In this document: one piece after another, positions 53,147-62,682 of the stretch
Position numbering within the stretch: position 1 is the first letter of the stretch
How the letters are laid out: each line of letters starts with the position of its first letter
Assembly (NCBI RefSeq): GCF_001375495.1
Contig: NZ_LN831058.1
Coordinates: 392,768-456,767, forward strand
DNA from: Flaviflexus massiliensis
Lineage (GTDB): Bacteria; Actinomycetota; Actinomycetes; Actinomycetales; Actinomycetaceae
Length of the DNA: 64,000 nucleotides
Direction: 5' to 3'
Made by a program: the position numbers and the translations under genes
Notes under the pieces: generated by a model
The model's database searches: none
What the model was told of the DNA's origin: nothing
The model's input: the letters and a program-made list of their open reading frames with translations, nothing else

Positions 53147-53929
53147 ATGAATAACGACGAACTCTATAAGAAGTTTCGATACGCCACTCATCTCATGAAG
53201 CCGCGTCCCCCGAAGCCTGGCGGACACGGACACCCCCATCACCCGGTGGAGGATCCCACGAGGGGCCAGGGACGGATCCTCGCAGCACTGAAATTGCAGG
53301 ACAGCATCCCGACCAAGGATCTTGCCTTTATTTTGGGCATGAGGGTCGCATCCCTCAACGAGCACCTCTCCAAGCTCGATGCAGCCGAACTCATTACTCG
53401 TGAGCCCTCCCCCGAGGACAAGCGCATCATGCTCATCAAACTGACAGAGGACGGGAAGAAGGTGGAGCAGCTCCACCCAGAAAAGCCCAATCCCTTTGAG
53501 AAGCTAAGCGAGGATCGGATCGAACAGCTCGATGAAATCCTCGACCTCATCATTGATCACCTCGAATCACAGAACTCTGATAACGAGTTCCTCGCCCCCT
53601 CAGATACTGACGTCACCTCGTGGAGCGAGCGCGCCCGCGCCCGCATGGGAGACGACAGGTTCGAGGCATGGCTGGAGCGAATCTCCGACTATGCTCCCGA
53701 CGGTCCCGGACGCAACTTTGGCCCCCGCGGCCGCAGGCACGGAGGTCCAGGGCTCCGCGGCCACGAACACCACCCGCACCACCGCAATCAGCACGATGGG
53801 CCGAGCAGGTTGGGTGAAGGTCCCGGTAATCACGGATTCCCCCAGGAACACAATCGCCAGCACATGAAGGGCGAACCAGGCCTGGGCAATCGCACCGACC
53901 ACTCGCTCGACAACAACGCTGACGCGTGA
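53147..53929 (+). CDS. MarR-family transcriptional regulator with His-rich tails
   Basis: The 260-residue product has a winged-helix domain at about 35-125 (GRILAALKLQDSIPTKDLAF; RVASLNEHLSKLDAAELITR; wing SPEDKRIMLIKLTEDGKK). Before it is GGHGHPHHP; after residue 180 follows a long His/Gly-rich tail (GGPGLRGHEHHPHHRNQHDG; HGFPQEHNRQHMKG). This is much longer than the usual 140-160 residues. The His-rich parts suggest metal binding. AAAGGA about 9 nt before the ATG. Three palindromes at its own promoter suggest autorepression. No target gene is linked: a terminator follows directly. Confidence 0.85.
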   Translation: MNNDELYKKFRYATHLMKPRPPKPGGHGHPHHPVEDPTRGQGRILAALKLQDSIPTKDLAFILGMRVASLNEHLSKLDAAELITREPSPEDKRIMLIKLTEDGKKVEQLHPEKPNPFEKLSEDRIEQLDEILDLIIDHLESQNSDNEFLAPSDTDVTSWSERARARMGDDRFEAWLERISDYAPDGPGRNFGPRGRRHGGPGLRGHEHHPHHRNQHDGPSRLGEGPGNHGFPQEHNRQHMKGEPGLGNRTDHSLDNNADA

Positions 53930-54003
53930 TGCGGGGTGAGGTGTTGGACCGGCCCAGCCTGTTAGAGACTGCCCGCATCCACGTCTTCTCAAATTCAATA
54001 TTC

Positions 54004-54033
54004 AGAGTGCGGCCCGATATCGGGCCGCACTCT
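54004..54033 (+). terminator. Terminator of the MarR-type gene
   Basis: A 30-nt perfect palindrome (15 bp each side, centre GATATC), followed by TTTCTTC. Confidence 0.85.
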
Positions 54034-54152
54034 TTTCTTCTCCGCCCAGTCATGCCCAGGTATGACACCCGAGCGATTGCGGGGTTGAGAAAGCGCAAGT
54101 TCAGGACACTGAACGAGATCCGTGAAAGTGCCGCACGTAGAATTACAGAAGA

Positions 54153-54189
54153 ATGTGCCACCCTCTGTGTACCGCTAAGGGTGGCACAT
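54153..54189 (-). terminator. Terminator of the serine hydrolase gene
   Basis: ATGTGCCACCCT (54153-54164) pairs perfectly with AGGGTGGCACAT (54178-54189); on the minus strand TTCTTCTGTAATTC follows. Confidence 0.75.
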
Positions 54190-54234
54190 CCAGTTCTTCG
54201 CTAGTCGAGCACTCGTTCTTTCACCAGTTCTTGC

Positions 54235-55485
54235 TTAGTCGATCACTGCAGCATTGGCTGCCGCGATGATCCGAAGGTTGTGGGGTAGCGCCCCATCAAA
54301 GCCCGGGGTCGACATGGTGAGGATGACGGTGTCCTTATCGGGATTATTGACAAACTTCGTGCTGAAGAAGCCCTGCCAGCTGTAGGCACCCTTGCCACCG
54401 AGGTAGTGGATGGAGCCGGCCGGAGCATTGACATCCTCCTGGATATCAAGCTGGTAGCCCCACTTGTTCTGGGTGAGCTGCCAGTTGGTGAGGTCGCCGA
54501 TCTGGTTCGTGGTCATGAGTTCTACTGCCGCCCGGCTGACGATGCGAACACCATCAAGCTCGCCCTTGTTGAGGAGCATCTGAGCAAAGCGGAAGTAGTC
54601 CTGCACAGTGCCATGCAAGCCTCCCGCACCACTGAAGTAGGTCTTGTGCTCGGAGAACGTGTAGTCCGGTCCAAGATTGCCGAGACCGAGCGGGGAGGTT
54701 CCAACCTGCTTCTCATCCTTACCAGCCCAGTACACGGCAGCAATCCGGTCCCGCTGGTCTTCGGGCGGGAAGAACCACGTCTCGTTCATACCCAAAGGCT
54801 TAAAGATGTTCTCCCGCAGGTAGGTGTCGTAGTCGACTCCGGACACGATTTCTACCAGTCGGCAGAGCGTATCCACGCTGTTGTTGGAGTAGTCGAATGC
54901 CTCACCGGGATGGGACATGAGAGGCATTTTGGCGAGAATGTCGATGTTGGATTCGAGGGTAATGGGAGGAGCGTTGAGGTCATCCATGAGCCCAGCTTCT
55001 GCATAGAACTTGGGAACAACACGGTAGTTCTGGGGCGTGAACAAGTCGTACCACCAGGAGTTGGTCATGCCGGCGGTCATGGACAGCAGGTGATGAATCG
55101 TGATCTCAGTTTTCGGAGTCACCAGCTTAACCTCGCCCCAGTTATCCAGCTCCGCCACCTTCACGTCAGCGAAGGCCGGGATGAACTTAGAAATCGGATC
55201 CGAAAGCGAGATGAGGCCCTTGTCCCACAGCTGCATGACAGCAACCGCGGTAGGAACCTTGGACATCGAGGCTAGACGGAAGATGCTATCGGTCTCCATC
55301 GGCACATCCTCATCGGCCTTACCGAAGGCTTTGAGGTAGCAAACCTTCCCGTGCCGGGCGACGAGGACCACCATGCCCTGGTAGGCATCCTCCCCCATGT
55401 GGGTCTCAACAAGCTTGTCGATATTGGCGAGATAGTCGCTCGACATCCCCACACTTTCGGGGTCAACTGTCTCAATCTTGTTCAC
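54235..55485 (-). CDS. Serine hydrolase, class C beta-lactamase/DD-peptidase-like
   Basis: The 416-residue product has the penicillin-recognising fold motifs: SMSK (Ser73-Lys76) as SxxK, YSNN (near residue 196) as YxN, and LGGKGAYSW in place of KTG. There is no signal peptide (MNKIETVDPESVGMSSDYLA), so it is probably a cytoplasmic esterase (EstB-like) or peptidase rather than a secreted beta-lactamase. GTG start at 55485 with GGAG about 6 nt upstream. Substrate unknown. Confidence 0.88.
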   Translation of the reverse strand: MNKIETVDPESVGMSSDYLANIDKLVETHMGEDAYQGMVVLVARHGKVCYLKAFGKADEDVPMETDSIFRLASMSKVPTAVAVMQLWDKGLISLSDPISKFIPAFADVKVAELDNWGEVKLVTPKTEITIHHLLSMTAGMTNSWWYDLFTPQNYRVVPKFYAEAGLMDDLNAPPITLESNIDILAKMPLMSHPGEAFDYSNNSVDTLCRLVEIVSGVDYDTYLRENIFKPLGMNETWFFPPEDQRDRIAAVYWAGKDEKQVGTSPLGLGNLGPDYTFSEHKTYFSGAGGLHGTVQDYFRFAQMLLNKGELDGVRIVSRAAVELMTTNQIGDLTNWQLTQNKWGYQLDIQEDVNAPAGSIHYLGGKGAYSWQGFFSTKFVNNPDKDTVILTMSTPGFDGALPHNLRIIAAANAAVID

Positions 55486-55786
55486 GTTGTCTCCATTCTC
55501 AGCACGCCAATGTGCCGATCCTCAGGCCCGCAAATCACTGCATTCGCGGAACATTCCCAACGGTATGCCATGGCTCACATCACGGTCAACGAGTTGATTG
55601 AGGGTTGAGAATCCGCTCAAAAACTCTCTCACGCGCCCGCTAACCGGTTCACCAAAGCTGACCCACGAGATCGCCAACGGTATACGCCGAGCACGCCGAA
55701 CTACCCCTCTACTTAGCTACTCAAGTATTGCCCTGTCGCTACGATCGGTAGGCTGGAAGGTAGTCGACCCATGTCCGGGAGGAACC
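55486..55786. other. Divergent intergenic region
   Basis: No gene. The stretch holds promoters for the hydrolase (minus) and the SRPBCC gene (plus; TAGGCT at 55748-55753 is a possible -10). No other motif seen. Confidence 0.35.
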
Positions 55787-56404
55787 ATGAGCTTTAAAGA
55801 ACAGGTCCAGGCAGTTACACGGAATACGAGCAGGCACGGGGATGTGCATTCTGTCGAGCTTCAGCAAACATTTGAGGCTGACACGTCTGCGGTGTGGGAT
55901 GCACTGACGAGCCCGGATGCCATGTCCCAATGGTTTGATGTGCTGAGCGGGGATCTCAAACAGGGCGGCAGGTACTCTCTTGAAGGCTCCCAGCATTCCG
56001 GAACGATCAAGACCTGCCATGCTCCCAACAGTCTTGTTGTGACGTGGGAATACGGTGATGATGTCTCAACCGTTTCACTCTCCCTCTCCCCCACCGGATC
56101 CGGAACACTTCTCAAGCTTGTTCACGAAGTTGCGGACAACGAGCATTGGGAGAACTTTGGTCCCGCAGCCACCGGCGTGGGCTGGGATGGGGCATTCTAC
56201 TCACTGTGGCTCTACCTTCAAGGAGATTCTCGGTCCAATCCTGAAGAGATGGCACAGATGGCCACGTCACCCGAAGGTCTTGAGTTCATTACCGATACCG
56301 CCAACTCCTGGCGCAATGCTCACATTGCATCGGGTGAGGACCAGGCGAAGGCGGAGGGCATGGCCGAGCGCACGGCAAAGTTCTATCGGGGCGAAGAGTT
56401 CTAG
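55787..56404 (+). CDS. SRPBCC (AHSA1/START-like) domain protein
   Basis: The 205-residue product has the hydrophobic-pocket fold of the AHSA1 group: VELQQTFEADTSAVWDALTS, MSQWFDVLSGDLKQGGRYSL, LVVTWEYGDD and GWDGAFYSLWLYLQ. Members bind lipids or small hydrophobic ligands or act in stress response; none can be named here. GGGAGGA lies 4-5 nt before the ATG. The 3' end overlaps the convergent LysR gene by 4 nt. Confidence 0.85.
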   Translation: MSFKEQVQAVTRNTSRHGDVHSVELQQTFEADTSAVWDALTSPDAMSQWFDVLSGDLKQGGRYSLEGSQHSGTIKTCHAPNSLVVTWEYGDDVSTVSLSLSPTGSGTLLKLVHEVADNEHWENFGPAATGVGWDGAFYSLWLYLQGDSRSNPEEMAQMATSPEGLEFITDTANSWRNAHIASGEDQAKAEGMAERTAKFYRGEEF

Positions 56405-57300
56405 TTCTCGCCACCCTCCCCATATTCCTCAACCGTTTCGCGAATAAAAGCTGACACGGCGGGGACCTTGGTGGCATCGGGATTCCATACGAGCGCGATC
56501 TCTCTCGTGTCCGCCGCCGTCAGTGGAACAAACACGGCACCGGGCACGTGCAGGGACGGATCATCAACGGGAAGAACAGCTACGCCGATTCCGGTGGAGG
56601 CAAGCCCAGCATGGGTTGCGAGAGCTTCCGACTCCATGACGATCCTGGGCGTAATTCCCGCTCGCTGTGCCAGCCGATCGAGGATGTTGCGGGTGGTGAA
56701 GCCAGATGGGGCTGCCACGAATGGTTCTCGCGCAACTTCCGCAAAATCCACACTCTCCCGGTTTGTGATCGCGTGCCCTTCGGGGACAACGAGAGCCATG
56801 GCTTGCCGGTGAACGGTGACCACCCGGAGGTCCCCCAAGAGATCCGGCATGACATCCGGTGCGCACAGTGCGACATCGAGGGATCCTTCGATCAATTGCC
56901 CAACGAGGGTTTCGGCCGTGTCTTGGGACAGGATGGTGTCGATGCGGGGGTGGCGGGAAAGGAAGCTTCTAAGGATCCTGGGAGCGAGCCAGGGTCCAAG
57001 CGAAGGCATGAAGCCAAACCTGATCCGACCTATCTCCGGATCCATGAGCCTGCGAATTTCTTCCTCACCACGGTCGAGGCTGCGCACGGCTTCCCGGATG
57101 GCTTCCGCGAGCGCTCTGCCTCGATCGTTGAGTCGGAGCGATCTGCCAACCCGGTCAAAGAGTTCGGTTCCCACTCTCTTCTCGAGTCGCGCGAGCTTCC
57201 GTGAGAGCGTGGGTTGGGGCAGGTCAAGCACGTGAGCAGCATCTGACAGGTGCTCACAGTCTGCGAGTGTGAGATACCAGGAATAATCGGATGACAGCAT
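56401..57300 (-). CDS. LysR-family transcriptional regulator
   Basis: The 299 residues have the N-terminal HTH (CEHLSDAAHVLDLPQPTLSR KL, then EKRVGTELFDRVGRSLRLND) and a periplasmic-binding-like effector domain (IRFGFMPSLGPWLAPRILRS ... FVAAPSGFTTRNILDRL). Divergent from an MFS transporter gene 110 nt away, the usual layout of a LysR activator and its target. AGAGGA lies upstream of the ATG. The inducer is unknown. Confidence 0.93.
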   Translation of the reverse strand: MLSSDYSWYLTLADCEHLSDAAHVLDLPQPTLSRKLARLEKRVGTELFDRVGRSLRLNDRGRALAEAIREAVRSLDRGEEEIRRLMDPEIGRIRFGFMPSLGPWLAPRILRSFLSRHPRIDTILSQDTAETLVGQLIEGSLDVALCAPDVMPDLLGDLRVVTVHRQAMALVVPEGHAITNRESVDFAEVAREPFVAAPSGFTTRNILDRLAQRAGITPRIVMESEALATHAGLASTGIGVAVLPVDDPSLHVPGAVFVPLTAADTREIALVWNPDATKVPAVSAFIRETVEEYGEGGEN

Positions 57301-57410
57301 CCAGTTTCCTCTCCACTTATCAGCGAGATTCCTTACTCATGATCTTTTTGCATGAATAATCGCAAGTTTCAACATTGTACAACATGAGTGTTATATAGGA
57401 CCGTGGTGAC
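57301..57410. promoter_or_regulatory. LysR-MFS divergent control region
   Basis: AT-rich. TTGTACAA (about 57375) is a short perfect palindrome, and CATGA occurs three times on alternating strands around it; TATATA at 57392-57397 is a likely -10 of the MFS gene. A LysR protein commonly binds such T-N11-A type sites. Confidence 0.4.
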
Positions 57411-58760
57411 ATGACGTTGATTGGGAAGTTACCAGCAGAAACCACGCGCGCACAGGTAAGTACTTCACCTTCGCTCTCCCGATCTTCCCTATCGGACCTT
57501 TCTCGATCGGACTCGCCACTCACAAAGAAGGAAGCTCCTTCAAGCAACAAGGTAATGAATATCCAGAAGGGTTCGGGTGGGCTGAGGCGGGGCGAGCCGT
57601 CCTATCACCGCGCGGTCATTGCCCTCTTTGCCCTCGGTCTTGCTTCCTTTAATGCCATCTACTGCACGCAGGCACTCATGCCCGCACTGTCCGAGCACTT
57701 CGGTGCGAGCCCGGCTCAAGCTGCATGGACAGTGAGCGCCACGACCGGCATGGTTGCTCTCGCCATTCTGCCCACCTCGATCCTGTCGGAGCGCTTCGGC
57801 AGGGGCAGGGTCATGGTGATGTCCTCGCTGCTGGCAGTCGTTGTAGGCCTGGCACTTCCATTCGCCCCAACGATCGAATGGTTGATTGCTGGGCGCGCAC
57901 TGCAGGGCTTGGCGGTTGCTGGCGTGCCCGCCACGGCAATGGCTTGGCTTGCGGATGAGATCAACGGGATTGATTTGCCCCGCGCCATGGGCCAGTACAT
58001 TGCCGGCAATACTCTTGGCGGATTACTTTCTCGCCTGATCCCGGCCGGGGTCATGGAGTTTGGCCCGTGGCGGTGGGGATTGGCCGCAAACATGATGTTC
58101 GCTGCCGTGTGCGCCGTTGTCACGGTGGCACTCATGCCAAAGCAGAAGAGATTCACGCCGAAGAAGCTCACCATCAAGCGTGAATTGAAGGCGATCTGGA
58201 ATCACCTCACGACACCGGTCATGCTTGCCCTTTTCTCGATTTCCTTCCTGCTCATGGGCTCTTTCGTGTCCCTCTACAACTACCTGGGGTATCGACTGAT
58301 CGCGGACTTCGAATTCTCCCCGGGTCTCGCCGGCTCCATTTTCATCATTTACCTCGTAGGCACGGTGACATCGGGATGGGCGGGAGGCGCCGCCACCAAG
58401 CATGGCCGCGGACCGATCCTCATACTCGGGATCCTCTCCTGCATCATCGCACTCCCCCTGCTCCTGATCCACAATCCTGTGACCACGATCGTGGCTACAG
58501 CACTCTTCACGGGCGGGTTCTTTATTGCCCACGCCATCGCCTCCGGATGGGTCAGCGCATTGGCACACGAGGACCGTGCCGAAGCCACGGGACTCTACCT
58601 CACCGCTTACTACCTGGGCTCTTCTCTACTCGGAGTGATCTCAGGGCTGGTCTTCCACATACTTGGGTGGGGTGCCATGCTCGAATTCTTGGGTCTGATG
58701 GTTCTAGGAGCGGGAGGTTCTGGCATGTTTGTTGCCAGCCGCCTCAAGCAGGTGGCGTAA
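57411..58760 (+). CDS. MFS transporter (YnfM-like)
   Basis: The 449-residue product is a 12-segment drug/sugar-efflux type MFS protein: first segment FNAIYCTQALMPALSEHFGA, loop 2-3 motif LSERFGRGRVMVMS, and a central cytoplasmic loop (MPKQKRFTPKKLTIKRELKA). From ATG 57411 there is a 48-residue Ser-rich N-terminal extension; ATG 57555 (MNIQKGSGGLRRGE) would give a more usual N-terminus. Expression is probably controlled by the divergent LysR. Substrate unknown. Confidence 0.88.
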   Translation: MTLIGKLPAETTRAQVSTSPSLSRSSLSDLSRSDSPLTKKEAPSSNKVMNIQKGSGGLRRGEPSYHRAVIALFALGLASFNAIYCTQALMPALSEHFGASPAQAAWTVSATTGMVALAILPTSILSERFGRGRVMVMSSLLAVVVGLALPFAPTIEWLIAGRALQGLAVAGVPATAMAWLADEINGIDLPRAMGQYIAGNTLGGLLSRLIPAGVMEFGPWRWGLAANMMFAAVCAVVTVALMPKQKRFTPKKLTIKRELKAIWNHLTTPVMLALFSISFLLMGSFVSLYNYLGYRLIADFEFSPGLAGSIFIIYLVGTVTSGWAGGAATKHGRGPILILGILSCIIALPLLLIHNPVTTIVATALFTGGFFIAHAIASGWVSALAHEDRAEATGLYLTAYYLGSSLLGVISGLVFHILGWGAMLEFLGLMVLGAGGSGMFVASRLKQVA

Positions 58761-58888
58761 AAAAGTTTGCGACCCCAGAATCGTAAGAGCCAACACCAAA
58801 TGACCTATATGCCCCAAAAGCATAGTTACTCTTAGTGGGTTGCAAATAGGCTCTTCGCGAAGCTGACTATAGGAAGTTACTGAGCGGC

Positions 58889-59494
58889 CTAGGCCTGTTC
58901 GGCCTGGTTCCCCGCACTGGTCAGGTCTGGGAAGTTCAGGTCGGAGTCTGCTTGGCGCTTGCTACGGTGTTCGGTGTTGTCGGATTCGCTCCAAGGCCGG
59001 CATCCCGTATTCACCTGCATGATCAGCCCCTTGCCCTTGGCCATGGTCAGGTGAACGTAGCCACCATCGGCTTCGTTAAAAATGTCGACATAGAACCATT
59101 TTTCGTTCGAGGAATCAACAACACTGTCATAGCCAACGGGCTTCACCAGTTCTTTGACGATCTCGAGTACACGCGGGAAGTCCTCATCGGTGACATCGAA
59201 GGTCAGCCCCTCGTCGCGCAGAGTGTAGCGACCAGCGTTTCCATCCGACTGGCAGGTAGCGAAGTCTCCTTGCTCGTAGCTGGAGCTGCTGATGTTCTGC
59301 CAGGACTGGGTTCCAATAACTTCATCGATCCGGTCACGGACACGTACCATGACGTCCCGGAGATCTTGATCGGCAACGTCAATGGTGACGCGATCGAGGA
59401 AGGGTTTTTGCCCATCAAAGAACAGACCGTTGTCGTCAAGCATCTGCGAGTGTTCCCATCTGTAGACGTCTTTCTCGAGTTCGACCTTATCCAT
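58889..59494 (-). CDS. LppA-like/DUF4853-like protein of a T7SS-type locus
   Basis: The 201-residue product starts DKVELEKDVYRWEHSQML and has a core (GRYTLRDEGLTFDVTDEDFP ... VLEIVKELVKPVGYDSVV ... YVHLTMAKGKGLIMQVNTGC RPW) similar to LppA-type lipoproteins found beside actinobacterial type VII secretion cargo genes. No signal peptide or lipobox is visible, so it may be a cytoplasmic form. The final 30 residues are polar and disordered. Function, perhaps immunity or a secretion partner, is unproven. Confidence 0.6.
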   Translation of the reverse strand: MDKVELEKDVYRWEHSQMLDDNGLFFDGQKPFLDRVTIDVADQDLRDVMVRVRDRIDEVIGTQSWQNISSSSYEQGDFATCQSDGNAGRYTLRDEGLTFDVTDEDFPRVLEIVKELVKPVGYDSVVDSSNEKWFYVDIFNEADGGYVHLTMAKGKGLIMQVNTGCRPWSESDNTEHRSKRQADSDLNFPDLTSAGNQAEQA

Positions 59495-60014
59495 GAACTA
59501 TAGGGAATCCTTTCTGAAATGGCCTGACAGTGCGAATTACTCTGTCAGCTTGAAAGATTTACCAACCGTAGTAGATACGAACGATCTTTCACCCCAGCCC
59601 AAGCTGAAGCCCAAGACAAACAATCTTTGATCAGCTTTGGGTCTTAATGAGCGCAGGTCAGTCATTGGCGCAAGGTCCGCTCTAGCATCGAGTTCAATCG
59701 GGGATGTCTCCCTTGGCAGCCCCGGAGCGCAACCCTATTCGCCTTCAACTAATGATTGGCACGGATGGGGAGCTAACCCCGACCGGTAACTCAGTCAGCA
59801 GTTCCTCTCCCTCGTATTTTCTTGTCTCCCCATCTTTTCCCGTGTTGACGGGATTAACTTGCGATACCAGGCATCTCCTCGGAGCAGCTTCAGAGTCTTA
59901 TTGACAAGTAAGTGGTTGGGGAGCGCTACGCGCGATACTCCTTTCGTCGGGCACATCATTCAAATAGAAAAGGAGTGTTGGAGAAGCAAAAAAGGGACAT
60001 TGCAGTGGATTGGT
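59495..60014. other. Intergenic region before the T7SS-like genes
   Basis: No supported gene (a 66-codon frame at 59704-59904 has no family resemblance). TTGACA at 59901-59906 is a good -35 box but no -10 lies at the right distance. Divergent promoters for the LppA-like gene and the plus-strand genes are expected here. Confidence 0.35.
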
Positions 60015-60362
60015 ATGGAAGACATGGTAGCCGTTGATCGCGAAGCGCTTGGCATTAGTGCAATTCAGGCTTGGACTGATGCTGAGACCCTGGCGAACAT
60101 TGCCTCCGGCATTCAGCCTGTCATCAACGTCATTGGCCCATCGATCAGCGAGCTTCCTGCGGGACGCATGACCGGCGGAGTCGTGGATCTGCGAAACATG
60201 ATCGGCTGCTTCCTGGAAACCATGCTCATGGTCATCAATGAATACTCCGACGCTGCTGCACTTCTTGGGTCTGGGCAGGAAGAGGCGATGCTCGACTATG
60301 ACGCAACAGAGAATGACGCCTCTTCAGCCTTTGACTTCCTCACCCAAGAAACGGGTGGCTAA
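60015..60362 (+). CDS. Small helical WXG100-like secretion-associated protein
   Basis: The 115-residue product (MEDMVAVDREALGISAIQAW ... LRNMIGCFLETMLMVINEYS) looks like a two-helix hairpin protein of the size and plan of WXG100/ESX-type partners, though a clear WXG turn is missing. The start is uncertain: ATG 60015 or 60024; upstream ribosome binding sites are poor. It is followed after 3 nt by the long gene at 60366, suggesting a pair made and perhaps secreted together. Confidence 0.55.
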   Translation: MEDMVAVDREALGISAIQAWTDAETLANIASGIQPVINVIGPSISELPAGRMTGGVVDLRNMIGCFLETMLMVINEYSDAAALLGSGQEEAMLDYDATENDASSAFDFLTQETGG

Positions 60363-60365
60363 TTC

Positions 60366-62677
60366 ATGACCGACGGACTCACCCAATTCCCTTTCGTACC
60401 CGGATCAGAATCAGACATCGACTCCCTTGGGGAGAGCATTGCCAACATTGGCGAAGCCCTCCTCTCCACCCAGATCGCATCGGCAGGTGCGGGCAATATC
60501 CCCAGTGATTGGCTCGGTAATGCCTTCGACGCCTATGCCTCAACCATGGTCTCCTATCAGGGTCAGCTCATTGACCTACCTGGAGATTTCTCACCCGTCC
60601 AGACCGTCATCAACTCCTACCGCTTACTCTTCACGCCCACGAACACTCGGATTGGTCAGTTGCAGGAGGACTGGAATACGGCGCACCAGGACTTCCGAAC
60701 AGAAAAAGCTGAGCTCGATGCCTTAGCCGGAACTCTCACACAGGCCGATTACGATACTCACCTCCAAGACCTCGTGCAGTCCCGTGACCTTCACCTGTCC
60801 GAACTGAACGAGTCTTACAGCCAGGCGCTAGAAGACTTGAATGAGGAAGCCCAAACCCAGGCAAACACGATCCTGTCCCACCTGGATTCGATCATCAGCC
60901 CCGAAGCTCGCCTAGCGGGGCGTGTCGCAGTGTCGACCGAGCTCTTTAAGGACATTCCCCTGCTCGATGGGGCAAACGAGTTCGCCTACTTCGAGCCCTA
61001 CGCGGAGGAGGCCGCGGCTCTCCGTGAAGAACCCCTCACACTGGAAACGACTGCGGAGTTCAACGAGAAGTATGGAGATCTCATAGAGAACCCGTTCTTT
61101 GCCAACCACCTCATCGAGAAGTTGGGGCCCGAACAGCTCGCCAACATCCTGCCGCAGCTGGACGACATGATGGAGTTGGCGGACGGCAATACCGGTCTTG
61201 ATGGTGCCGGAGAGCCGGACACCTTTGATCCGAGCGAAATCAATGAGCTAGCCACCGGCATTGGCTCGGTCATGGTTCTTGGTACGGGCGGCACCAATGT
61301 GGCCGATCCCGCGAGCGCCGAGGCCTTTGACACGGTTAAGGATCGCCTTGTCTTCTCGGGTGGCAGGTCCCTCGTTGCTGAGCAGGCGCTGACACGTGAG
61401 TTACTCATGGAATACGGCAATACTGTTCTCAATGCTCCGGAAGAGCCGGATGCTGAGTGGAATCCGTACTACGGGAAACACGGCTACGACTATTTCATCA
61501 CTGCCATGGGTGCCGCGGCCACAGCAAACGATGGCCTCATTGTTGGGGAAGAGTTCCTGCTTGGGAACGGAAATCCCGGCTCCTCCATGGCGCAGGACAT
61601 GCTCGCCTGGGAGAAAGAATACGGTGGTTCCCGCCTCGAGGATCCCTCCCGTGGCCCGTGGGCTTCCGGTACGAATACGAGCTTGTTCGGTGAGGCTCGC
61701 GTAGCGAACGGTTACAGCAACGCTGGCCAAACCCTTGCTCCGCTCATGGACTCGGTCACGGTCGATCAGAACGGGCCCCACGCCGAGTGGGCGGTGCAGG
61801 AGAACGAGGCTCGGGCCGATGTCGTGCGAACTTTTCTTGCAGGGGATACGGAATTCCTTGACGAGAACATGAATCTGGCAAGGTACATGACCGGTCACCG
61901 CGAGCTTGGTTTCGAGTGGACCGATGGGGGGGGGAGATCTTCAGCAATATTCTCCTCGAAGCATCCGACCCCGCGCTGGATGAGGTCCCGGTTGAGCCCG
62001 GTCCGGACGCTAGCCAGCCCGAATGGGATGCTTTCGAGGCCGCGAAGGAAGCGTGGCTCGAGGACAATCGCGAGGCCGGTGTCGTGGCACTGGGGTTTGC
62101 GGAGGGCTACCAGGATGGTCTCAACAACAGTGCGGGGGTTGAGGGAGAGTCAGGTTTCGCATTTCGCAGCGGTGAGGAGCACTACGGCACCCACAATGCT
62201 GAAATCCGTGCCGTAGCAGATGAAATCCTCGCACCCTACGCAGATGATATTTCTGAATCCTTCATGCAGCGCTACGGTAGTCACGCGGTTGTTGAGGCTG
62301 AGAACTGGGCCGACGGGCATGTCATTCAGTTGACGGACGACATGATCGAGGACTTCATGGGTAACGCCTCCATCTTCCGCGACATGGCACGTGATGAGGT
62401 CGCAGGCGGACCCAATTCGATTGAGGTCTTTAGCGAGGCCCTCAACGAGGCGATGACGTTGGATGTTGAGGAGACGATTCGCAATGGTGGGTCTTTGGAT
62501 GACATTGCTCAAACCGCGGCTAGGCACGTCCCCCTCCTCCACACGAGCCTCATGGCGGAGACGATGACAGATGTGGAGATCCAGGAGGCCCGCGACATTC
62601 GCATGAGAGCTATCGAGACCGTGGCTGGCAAGGTTGGTGGCAGATTCACCGAGGTTCCCGGGGCGGGTTCGTCATAG
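60366..62677 (+). pseudogene. Long T7SS-associated (DUF6571-like) protein, frameshifted at a G9 run
   Basis: The first frame (from ATG 60366, 3 nt after the previous gene) gives about 523 good residues: an N-terminal helical domain with a coiled-coil (QDFRTEKAELDALAGTLTQA ... LNESYSQALEDLNEEAQTQA), then an alpha-helical part (EFNEKYGDLIENPFFANHLI; NLARYMTGHRELGFEWTDGG). At the run of nine G (61926-61934) the frame turns into Arg-rich nonsense. The next frame continues sensibly, EIFSNILLEASDPALDEVPV to GGRFTEVPGAGSS at 62677. Seven or ten G would rejoin them into a protein of about 770 residues. The gene is either phase-variable, a pseudogene or mis-sequenced. Family recognition as DUF6571-like is tentative. 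Confidence 0.7.
61926..61934 (+). repeat. Homopolymer G9 tract inside a coding region
   Basis: Nine consecutive G at the exact point where the reading frame of the long T7SS-like gene breaks. G-runs of this length change by slippage in replication and are a common basis of phase variation. Confidence 0.9.
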
Positions 62678-62682
62678 ACGAG

